This document shows, piece by piece, positions 56,096 to 64,000 of a stretch of 64,000 nt of DNA. The stretch is from Diphasiastrum complanatum. Its lineage: Eukaryota; Streptophyta; Lycopodiopsida; Lycopodiales; Lycopodiaceae. The notes under the pieces are model-generated. The model was not told the DNA's origin, ran no database searches, and saw nothing but the letters and a program-made list of their open reading frames with translations. Location of the stretch: contig MU831885.1 of assembly GCA_029204225.1 (NCBI GenBank), forward strand, positions 1 to 64,000. The letters are read 5' to 3'. The stretch's first letter is position 1, and the number at the start of each line of letters is the position of its first letter. The translations under genes and the position numbers were made by a program.

Positions 56096-56425
56096 GCCAT
56101 AATACTGTACTATCATTTTTGGCCAGCGATGGATCACACAATAGGAATATGCTAATCTGAGCAGCGATGCTAGTTCCAAAGTTAGCAGCAATGGATGCCA
56201 TACCTATAACAATGCTTCATGCACTCAAACATCCAACAAATGATGTATGATAGCGATGTCATAATACTATGTTATCATTTTTGGCCAGTAATGGATCGCA
56301 CTATCAATAGTATGAGGATGCCAATATGAGAAGTGATGCTAATTCCGATCTGAGGAGCAATGAATAACATATATATATCATTGCTTCATTCACACAAACA
56401 TCCAACAATCAGCGTATAATATCAA
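56096..56425. repeat. 162-bp tandem pair rich in AGCGATGG
   Basis: ATAATACTGTACTATCATTT at 56,099 recurs as ATAATACTATGTTATCATTT at 56,261; both units continue with TTTGGCCAG-(C/T/A)GATGGATC and AAACATCCAACAA. Together with the 298-bp pair and 56,480-56,580, about a dozen AGCGATGG-type words occur in both orientations. Confidence 0.8.
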
Positions 56426-56946
56426 AGCAGTGTAGGTTGCACTACAGTAGCACAAATATATACCATTTACTTGAGCCTACTCCATCGCTAGGGTCCATCG
56501 CTGGATAGCAGAGTAATCTATTATAAAAGTGCCACAGATATGGAAAGTGGCCAATCGCTAGTCCATCGCTGGTGGTCAACCAACATGCCTAAACCTTCAA
56601 AGAAAATGCAAGCTTTCTTATCATAGAGATATGAATGCTCCAAAGAGAAGAGAGTTAAACCACATATCATATATCAAAAACGAATAAACCAAAGCTTGAT
56701 AGGGCGTGCTCTCTATTATGAGCACATCTCCAAACAGTATAGTAGAAAAGCTTTAGTTAACAACTAGTGATATATAATAGTTCATTAGGAAGCTTTGTAA
56801 AAGAGCCCTTCTGACCAAAATGGTGGGAATTTTTTTTTTGAATAAAGCCACACAGGGTTGGGTTTGAAAAAAAAGGTTAGGACCTCTAGATAAGTAGTTT
56901 TTTTGTGATTAGACCGGGGGACGTACTTTAAAATAAAGAAGATTCC

Positions 56947-56948
<2 letters not shown>
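56426..56948. other. Gap with the last AGCGATGG words, no gene
   Basis: CCATCGCTAGGGTCCATCGCTGG at about 56,485-56,510 and CAATCGCTAGTCCATCGCTGG near 56,550 are the last motif clusters. No frame with a known domain is seen. Confidence 0.45.

Positions 56949-57024
<76 letters not shown>
56949..57024. repeat. (GA)n microsatellite
   Basis: About 76 bp of uninterrupted GA, some 150 bp downstream (minus-strand sense) of the Penelope-like reverse transcriptase. Confidence 0.95.
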
Positions 57025-57030
<6 letters not shown>

Positions 57031-57169
57031 CAACCGACCTGCAGTTAGTAAATCCCTTAGGGGGCAGTTAGCTCCCCGTAAGAGATAGCTAACTGCCCAC
57101 CAACAAACCATTAATAGTGTGGTAGATCATAGGAAAAACTCAAAAATGCAACGTCAAAAGAAGCTTATT

Positions 57170-57735
57170 TATGATAAGGCACAATTTACCCCTCATGAAA
57201 CCATTTTTTTGAAAAGCATTTAGCAAGATTACTACCTCTTTTATGAAAGTATCTTGATTGTTGTAGCAATACATTGCAGAAATAACTTGGGAAATAATCA
57301 CTTTGTAAGAATTGTAAACTGGTCTATTGGAGGCCAGATGTATGTATTGTAAATACTGAAAAGGTAAATCTCTTTTTTATCAAACTTTGAGAGATGAGAA
57401 ACCCCCGTTACGGGACTAAAGGCAATTGAAATATTCAAAAAACTGGTGGTGTTTGCTTCACAAGACTTTTTTTCAATATCAAAAAAGTTTAATGGATAAA
57501 TCCAGAAAGGGTTTTCTGGTGTTCTTACCTGATTCTTATCCATAAACAAATTGATGTTAGGATTATTAATGAAGCAAATGTCATCAACATATCTAAATGA
57601 GTGAAAGAATTCATTCATCCATGTTTTGATCCCTAACTTGGCTAATCTTTTTATAAATCGAACTTCAAAGAATCTAAGATACTAGTTACACCATGTAGGT
57701 GGGCACTGTTGGAATGGCAAAGTGGAGCCACAGCT
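57170..57735 (-). pseudogene. Penelope-like reverse transcriptase fragment
   Basis: Minus strand. From about 57,735: PPTWCN, an in-frame TAG, then YLRFFEVRFIKRLAKLG, resembling the (A)PxxxNLYLYxFE helix of Penelope-type RTs. Then comes the palm motif SFRYVDDICFINNP (RYVDD), followed by IYPLNFFDIEKKS, TTSFLNISIAF and KFDKKEIYLFSIYN, the order typical of Penelope-like RTs (IYP.EL, SFLDL.I, LYDKRD.FPF). After a frameshift at about 57,300 the thumb-like end reads YKVIISQVISAMYCYNNQD then FIKEVVILLNAFQKNGF. This combination is not found in copia, gypsy or common LINE RTs. No GIY-YIG endonuclease and no 5' RT part were found. The frame is broken, so it is a fossil. Confidence 0.7.
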
Positions 57736-59184
57736 CATGCTCAAAGAAATCCCATAAGTAGAAGTGGGACTTTGTTCAAAGTGGATATAAGTGGTAAATG
57801 TCTAAGTGCTTAATGTCCCCTGGTACCAGCCCCTTTGCAGGCAAGGGAGAGCACTTGGATTCGTGGGCAGCTAGGCATCCGGGGACGGGATCCCGGAACA
57901 CAGCTCATGGAAGGGGCAAAAGGCTCCATGATTTTGGTGCAATCTCTGAACCAGAAAGGCTAAGTTGTATCCGTTGAAGGGCCACCGAATTCCTTCAAGC
58001 ATGAAAAACCCATTGGTATACCATGAATTTGTCTCCACTGGAAACTGTTTGTTTTGTGTGTATTGCTTGTAAGATACATAATTTGTGAGTCATTTGGATT
58101 CATCTGGAAAAATTGTGTATAGGATATACGAAAATCTTGGGTCTGTATTTCTCAGCTGGAAAATAACTCAATTCATTAGTGATTGTATCCCAGAGCGCTC
58201 AATTGGATACTGGATTCTAATGGTTCCAATAATGGTAAACTGAATTTTTGGAATTAAGCAGAACTTTGTAATCTCTAGATGTTGTTCTAGGGTTTTGTAT
58301 AAAGTTTATGTTGTTAAAGACAGATGTTGTAATGGTCTTTAATTACTTGTTTGATTGTAGAATTTGGAACTCATAATCTGATTAAGAATCGGTTTGGAAG
58401 AATATTCTAGCAATCAAGTAATTCCTTTATGGAAAAGATTGCAGAATGATTCTTATATTTTCTGAGTTGTATGTTGTGCATATACTCCTATATTTTTTAA
58501 TGATTATGGTTTTGGAATCCTATAAATTATGATTAATGAATCATAAGATTCTAAATATTTATGATTGACGGATCATAGATTGATACTTAAAGGTCATTAA
58601 TAGATTATAAGAAAATGTGAAGATTTTTAAGATAATGAGTAATTCTTGATCAATTGGGAGAGTCAAGGATTTAGATCTGTTATTTGAACTCTAAATTTCT
58701 TTACTCTTGCACAAATTTGAGATTGTATGGATCTCACAAGCATTTTCATTAGGTATTTTGGTTACTTATGAGAAATTTGCTTACTTTAGTAGATGGAAAT
58801 CTAATATAGATTGTAGTCAAGGAATTCTTGTGTACTGTTTTCAGCCTAAATCTCTGGTTAATTAAGAGATAGATAAATCTGTCAAGAGGGTATGATTGCT
58901 ATTTCCTTGCATATGTTGCTAGGAATAGAGCACTTAACTCAAGAGAGTATCTAGAGTACTCATAGCTGAGTTAAAATCATTTTTATCTTGATGGATCTCC
59001 TAAGAGATTTTGGTAGGATGAATTGTGGTACTTTAGGTTTCTAAAAAAATCCTAAGTGTATTGGTACCAAGAAGCATTTATGACAGGTCTACAAGTAATT
59101 GTGGATAGTCTTGAACTGTAATTGTTTGGATCTTTGATTTTTGAACATTGATCTCTATTGCAAGGTGAGAACTCACTCAATGAT
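57736..59184. other. AT-rich gap without a recognised gene
   Basis: About 1.4 kb. A GC-richer patch at 57,805-57,920 (CCCCTGGTACCAGCCCCTTT, GGGGACGGGATCCCGG) stands out but I cannot assign it. The rest has no coding similarity. Confidence 0.4.
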
Positions 59185-59798
59185 TCATGTAAATTGAGGT
59201 TACATGAAGGTGATGTTATCAGATTGGAGAGAATTAGACCCGCTGTATGCACGTAGGACAGATGAGGCAGTGTGCTGCCATTAGGTTGGTGTAAGCACAG
59301 TCTGTGAGGAAAATCATCTCTTAGTGTACTTCTAAAGGTCAATATAGTACTTCAGTGCAGAGATTAATAATTGGTAAATTATTCTATCTCTAAGTACTTA
59401 TTTGATATTAAGGTTAGAATAAGGGTTGAGTTTTCGAGTAAACATGAAAGTTAAAAGATTGATTTGTTGGCTTTTGAGCTTGATCTTCATGATTGGTTGA
59501 CTACTCATCTAGAGAATCATGTAAACTTAGTTTATTTGATGATGACAGTTTGATGTATTGAAGATCTTACCCATTTGGAGGACTTATCACTCAATGTACC
59601 TTTGAAATCTGAAAGAGTACTCAAAACCAAAGATAAACACATGAAAAATTGTTCTATTTTTTATTGTTTGATTAGGTCGGATGGACAGATTGAGGATAAT
59701 GATTCATGGAAAAGAGTTAAAAGCATGCAAATCTAGATCTTTGTTAGTTTCTCATTCTGAGGATCATTTTGAGGATAGAACTTGTTTACGGGAGGAAG
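59185..59798 (+). pseudogene. Ty3/gypsy pol C-terminal tail, partly duplicated
   Basis: Plus strand at 59,571-59,741 reads EDLSLNVPLKSERVLKTKDK and later SDGQIEDNDSWKRVKSMQ, resembling the chromodomain-like end of gypsy pol (W.xxxx.E..SWxxxxxL). An adjacent stretch at about 59,185-59,410 has the same landmarks (CATGTAAA, TCACTCAATG-like, GTAC-TTGAAA, AATT-TTCTAT), so this tail appears duplicated with indels. It ends in HFEDRTCLREEECYD, the usual last residues before the 3' LTR of such elements. Confidence 0.55.
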
Positions 59799-60293
59799 AA
59801 TGTTACGACCATATTCAGCTAAGCACATGGAATAGTCCTAATATGGTTGATCGGCCCTCCAGTGTTCGAGATTATTGGTCATGTCTAGATTTTATTCCAC
59901 TTCGAGGCCTGTTGGTGACTAATGACCTTGAGAGGACCCACACACTCTAATTGAGACATATGGAGTAGTGCATGTTCGTGTGATGGATATAGGTAGGAGG
60001 AATGCATGAAGAGCTATGACCTATTTATAGTTGACCTACATGGGGATTGCATGGGCTCATGCACAAGGTCCTACTCTCTATACATTGAGGTAGAGATTAT
60101 CCCGTCGACGACTTTGGTGTAGGTTACCAATTGTGTTCTTCTCCTAATGCTATCACATGGCATGGCTTGAGGGCTAGATCCAGGAGGATTATAAAGGAGG
60201 GATCTAGGTTTGGTTGGGTGGTTTTGCTCCATAGTCTCTCTTATTGTGTTTTCCTATCCTCATCTTAGGGGATTTCCCTAGTGGTCTTTACAG
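59799..60293 (+). repeat. Putative gypsy 3' LTR
   Basis: GGGAGGAAGAA followed by TGTTACGACCATATTC at 59,799 is the classical purine tract plus LTR start of plant gypsy elements. A TATA-like ATTATAAAGG lies at about 60,188, and a possible end is TGGTCTTTACA near 60,293. The 18-bp word GATCTAGGTTTGGTTGGG is shared with 40,224-40,241 (inverted). No target duplication can be tested. Confidence 0.6.
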
Positions 60294-60330
60294 GTCCATC
60301 TTTAGAATCATCTTCTCGTGATGATCTTTA

Positions 60331-61266
60331 TCATTTCAAGACCATGTTATAATGTTGTTTTGCTTGTTTCTTTGTCATTGGTCCTGCATTCTTTCCTTCC
60401 TTCAATATAACTGCTTTCAACGGTTTTATTGTCGGTTCATCAAGAATCTCACGAACTCCAAGCCTTGTAGGATCCATGTGATTTAAAATCTGCTCATCAG
60501 TAAGATTTGTATTTTCATCATAAGACAAGGCATGACTAATATGAATGAGTTCATCTTCAATAAGATCTGGTATTGGATCGATTGATATCCAAGTTACATT
60601 TATCATGTTCATTGGGAATGTGATCGACATATCCAAAGTTCAATCAGGTAAAGGAATCTCACTCAACTCTGATATGTTCTCTCTTTAAAACATATAGTGT
60701 GTTGTAAAATCCATTGTTGCAAGAGCTTGATTTCAATTAACAATATTCATTTGAGAGTCATAATGAACTCTCAAAATCTTTACTTCTCGATCACATGTAT
60801 GGTTTGTTGTTGATAAATCATCATCCTCTTTTTGGACAAATGGCTTGATTGTCCAAGTGATTGGATCAACTTTGACTGCACGCTCACGATTCTCAAAAGT
60901 AATATTTTTAGTACCCCAGTTATGAATTACTTGTGCAACAACTCATAACCATGGATGTCCCGACAAGACTCGATAATTCTTGTAATTAGGCCATTTTTTA
61001 CCACTTCTCAATCCATGTGTTCTATTTCATCTTGGTTATAGAACCAGTCTTGTGTTGCTTTAGTTAAAGCCATAGGAAATAGCTTAAGTTTATCTTGTAA
61101 AAAACCTTCGCCATAAACCTCACATGATTTTGAGAAATTTGATTGGATCAAATAACCCATTATACTTTGGTATCTCTAGACGAGGTGACCATCTAACAAT
61201 AATTGGTCGAACGTTCAACGAAGGTACAAGTGGTGCATTAGGTGGTCCATCGCCCATATTAGACAT
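60331..61266 (-). pseudogene. Ty3/gypsy gag-protease remnant, internally deleted
   Basis: Minus strand from ATG 61,266 (MSNMGDGPPNAPLVPSLNVR) gives a gag core (PRLEIPKYNGLFDPIKFLK, and after a shift LFPMALTKATQDWFYNQDEI). At about 60,990 this jumps directly to a retropepsin C-terminal region (NYRVLSGHPWL, VIHNWGTKNITFENRE, VDPITWTIKPFVQKEDD), so most of gag and the protease start are deleted. An open stretch of about 100 codons follows to a stop at 60,331 (DPIPDLIEDELIHISHALSY, PTRLGVREILDEPTIKPLKA), probably the protease-RT linker. It faces the plus-strand LTR at 59.8-60.3 kb, so the two belong to different insertions. Confidence 0.75.
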
Positions 61267-62540
61267 CTTTGCAAATTACTTCAAAAAGACAATGAGATTG
61301 GATCTACATTTTTCAATCAATTTCTATCTTTGATCAGATTTGTAAAAACTCTATCACTTAACAGTAATCAAATTTCTGATTTTTGGAAAAAGGATCTTGA
61401 TTAAACGATCGACATTTCTAAAATAAGAATTTTTCAGGATCAATATTAAAATGTAACAAAATATTTCAGAAATTTGACAATGGCTGGATCTAGTAGATTA
61501 GAACTCAAAAATAGTATTGGCAAAAGTTTTGTAGACGAAGGTTTTGTAGGCGAAAGTGGACTCAACGAAGGTTCTTCACTGCTATTTTGGATTAAAATCA
61601 CTTATCTGAATGTTTTTACAAATTTGATAAAAGTAACCTTGTGCGGATTGACAATGACTATATTTGGTATAGATAAGGCTAGGATAGAACTGGCAAAGGT
61701 TCTTTCTGGCGAACAATAATGTTTTTATAACTTGGCGAGGACTAAAATAGACTTTTTTGATAATTTTGATAGATCTAACCTTTGCTGAACTCAAAAATGA
61801 TAAAGTACTATATTTAGAATCCTCAAACAAGTCAGTGAAGGTTCAGACGAAGTATCATAAGTAATATTGTTATTTTTGTGAAATAGAGTCTTTTTTTTGA
61901 CAAAGATAGATCGATATGACAACTGACCTTGACTTCCAACTCACTAATTATCAAAATAGATGAACAATCACTTTGGCCTTCTATTTTTGGTATTACTCTT
62001 TGCCAACCTAATAGTAGATAGATATGAATCACACCTATGTCCAGTAGAATGGGCAAAGGTTCTTTTTCTGTTTTTTAGAGTTTTTAGTGGCTTTGTGATG
62101 GTTTTTGTTCTATTTTTGCAAATCTGCTAAGAATTAGCCTTCGCCCTTCACACTGAAGATTCCCTGTATAAAAGTGGTATGGTCTGTAAGTCAACAAAGT
62201 TTCTTTGCCAGGGAACAAAATTTTATCAAAATTGATGACGATTTTGTCTCCTTTTTCACCAAAAATGGCAGAAATGAACATTTTTCTTTGTTTTTTCTGA
62301 TTTCTCATATCCAAATGGATTAAGAATGGTGACTTGTGTGGCTTCCCCTACTCAACAATCAAATTAGATTTCAAACAAGAAACTTCACTTAAATCAAGCA
62401 AGATCTCTCCCAATTTAACTCTAAAATGTAATTTTAACCCTAGTATGCCAAAACAAGATGCCTAAATGCAAGCTAACATCTATTCAAACATGCTGAAAAT
62501 TGAAAAATTGGCATAGCTCCCTGGCCACTGTCCAATTTAA
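61267..62540. other. AT-rich leader-like gap
   Basis: Upstream (minus-strand sense) of the gag start. It contains repeated GGCAAAGGTTCTTTCTG-type words (61,693 and 62,054) and several CGAAGGTT words, but no frame with a known domain. It may be leader/LTR DNA of the gag-protease remnant. Confidence 0.35.
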
Positions 62541-62985
62541 CAAAATGGTTCCGTCTTAACTCGAAATTGGGTGATGTAAAAAGAAAAATTGTTGAAAATT
62601 TCAAAATATCTACAAGTGTGCATCTTAAATAGTGTACGAAGACTTGATGGGTGTCGTCTTTCAAGTGTTAGGTTCAACAGACCAAGGTCAGTGCCATGCT
62701 TGATGTCTACATGGTGGCATTTATGCCCATGCTCATTACTTAAAAATATATTTCATTCAAACGCTAATCACATTTCCAATTTTACTCGGAACTGGGCGAC
62801 GTAAAAAGAAAAATTGCTAAAAATTTTAAAAAAAATTCAATTGTGCACTGTAAGTATGCCCATGCTCATTACTTAAAATATATTTGGCTCCAACGCTAAT
62901 AGCATTTCCGTTTTAGCTCGGAATTGGGCAACGTAAAAAGGGAAATTGTTGAAATTTTCAACTCTGCACTCACAATTTTCTCTTT
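62541..62985. repeat. Tandem repeat, about 133 bp, two to three copies
   Basis: ATGCCCATGCTCATTACTTAAA at 62,723 recurs at 62,856, and CTCGGAA(C/T)TGGGC(A/G)ACGTAAAAAG occurs in both units and, as CTCGAAATTGGGTGATGTAA, in a third more diverged copy near 62,560. Confidence 0.8.
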
Positions 62986-63239
62986 GTTGTAATTTTAAAC
63001 TAGATTTTTTATGTAAACCCGAAATCTTTATCTAACTAGTTAAAAATGTGCTTGCCAGTCTAGAATCATTTCGTGCTTAGGTCTTCAAATGCTTTTGTTT
63101 GCTCTGTTGTTTTTTAATAGGTATAGATGCAATACAAGCACCTTTAAGTGCCAATGTCCCAAGTTCTTCATACAAAGCAGAACCCAAAGGAAAGAGAAAT
63201 TTCGAAGGAATCTACAATGAAGTCGGGAAGTGATCTCAC

Positions 63240-63770
63240 GTCAAAAACAGTTTCTAGAACCTCGTGACATCCGTAGAGTCAAAAAACTTAGTTTGCTGTA
63301 TTTCCTCTTGTTTGCAAAAAATTGAACTCTATTGAAGTTAAGCAAATTCGCTCGAGTTTTTTTTCAAAAACAAAAAATGATCAAATTTATTATCTTTGTT
63401 CATCTATAAGGCTTGATAGAAAAGATTTCACCTACTTTCTAGAAACAACAGAAGTTTGTTGAAAGACCTTCAAGGCTGTCCATGCAATTGAAAATTCTAG
63501 ACTTCGTCGTATTCACACGAGATTAAAAAAGGACTCTAGTCTTCAAGATTTTGTTCAAGGTCGGACTGTTTCTCCGGATTCCTTAACTGCAAAAACATGG
63601 GTGACGCATTTTATAGACATGCATGCTGAGAAACTCCCAAATTTTTTATATTTTCACCTTCCAGAAAATTTCTCAAAATTAGAAATATTCATGATGTACA
63701 AAGATTTTGTAATGTTGAAGAATGTTCAACATGTAAAATACTCTTATTTCGTGAAACTGTGAAGGAGAAA
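63240..63770 (+). pseudogene. Unidentified coding-like stretch at the window end
   Basis: A plus-strand frame interrupted by few stops reads LNSIEVKQIRSSFFSKTKND, RLDRKDFTYFLETTEVC, then AVHAIENSRLRRIHTRLKKD and LTAKTWVTHFIDMHAEKLPN, and ends SKLEIFMMYKDFVMLKNVQH. The pattern (Arg-rich segment, short variable spacer, then a helix followed by LPENFSKLE) reminds me of poorly described transposon-borne proteins, but I cannot name the family. A possible acceptor (TTTTTTAG at about 63,893) leads to KFIESNKQ, so it may continue past the window. Confidence 0.3.
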
Positions 63771-64000
63771 TTTTGGTCTACTAAAAACCCTGAAAAAATC
63801 ATCATTTTTTTCTAACCACCCAGTTTAAATTTATGACCTAGTTTAAATTCCTTCTACTCTCACTTACTACATCATTTTTGTTTGTGATTTTTTAGACAAC
63901 ATCACAAAATCACTTTAAATTCATCGAGAGCAACAAACAATAGAAAGGCAAAAGGCTGCCAAACACAATAAAAAGTGTTTGGAGTTTTCTCAAAAATATC

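Noticed and set aside
56785-57111. Minus-strand frame with a long Leu-Ser repeat
   Set aside because: Product of the GA microsatellite; no similarity outside the repeat.
57805-57920. GC-rich patch with GGGATCCCGG as a possible tRNA or SINE
   Set aside because: No cloverleaf, A box or matching B box could be drawn.
61124-61333. Plus-strand frame of 69 codons
   Set aside because: Antisense shadow of the minus-strand gypsy gag start.

Overview
The window looks like nuclear DNA of a land plant with a large, transposon-rich genome. The evidence is Ty1/copia and Ty3/gypsy retrotransposons whose primer-binding sites match the plant initiator Met-tRNA (TGGTATCAGAGC type), a plant-type hAT transposon with BED, DUF659 and hAT dimerisation domains, long GA/CT and AC microsatellites, and mostly AT-rich, gene-poor sequence. 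No host gene could be identified with confidence. The Penelope-like reverse transcriptase fragment would fit a non-angiosperm plant (conifer, fern, lycophyte, bryophyte), but that is inference.

Layout. 1-0.9 kb: short tandem duplications. 1.7-4.2 kb: two decayed minus-strand gypsy integrase tails, then a possible plus-strand LTR at 4.4 kb. 5.1-6.3 kb: one possible unidentified gene (minus strand). 7.7-10.3 kb: a copia remnant on the minus strand whose reverse transcriptase is replaced by about 1.1 kb of unrelated DNA. 14.4-19.9 kb: a GC-rich, nearly complete hAT element with an 8-bp target duplication, palindromic ends, a broken multi-exon transposase and a convergent second open frame. 21.5-29.0 kb: two related plus-strand copia elements sharing one LTR. 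29-33.7 kb: AT-rich DNA with unplaced coding-like scraps and a 211-bp tandem repeat. 33.7-34.8 kb: a 25-bp minisatellite, followed by a C-rich leader and a decayed gypsy gag (36-37.3 kb). 39.3-40.7 kb: a decayed minus-strand gag-like frame with a TATA box and LTR-like DNA. 41.0-41.7 kb: a copia gag fragment.

43,879-50,115 is the best-preserved element: a full-length minus-strand copia with two 737-bp LTRs, a 5-bp target duplication (CTTAG), PBS and PPT. It is inserted in an older gypsy pol remnant that reads on across the empty site. 51.6-53.4 kb is an apparently perfect 882-bp tandem duplication. 54.2-55.5 kb is a gypsy gag-protease-RT remnant on the plus strand, followed by 298-bp and 162-bp tandem repeats rich in AGCGATGG. 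57.2-57.7 kb carries the Penelope-like reverse transcriptase (minus). 59.2-61.3 kb holds a gypsy tail plus LTR and a second, oppositely oriented gypsy gag-protease. The window ends in AT-rich tandem repeats and an unidentified coding-like stretch.

Nothing here forms a working operon-like system: the genes are selfish elements in different states of decay. Many in-frame stops are TAG or TGA where the families normally carry TGG or CAG, and the two LTRs of the young copia differ only by transitions, which suggests cytosine-methylation-driven decay.
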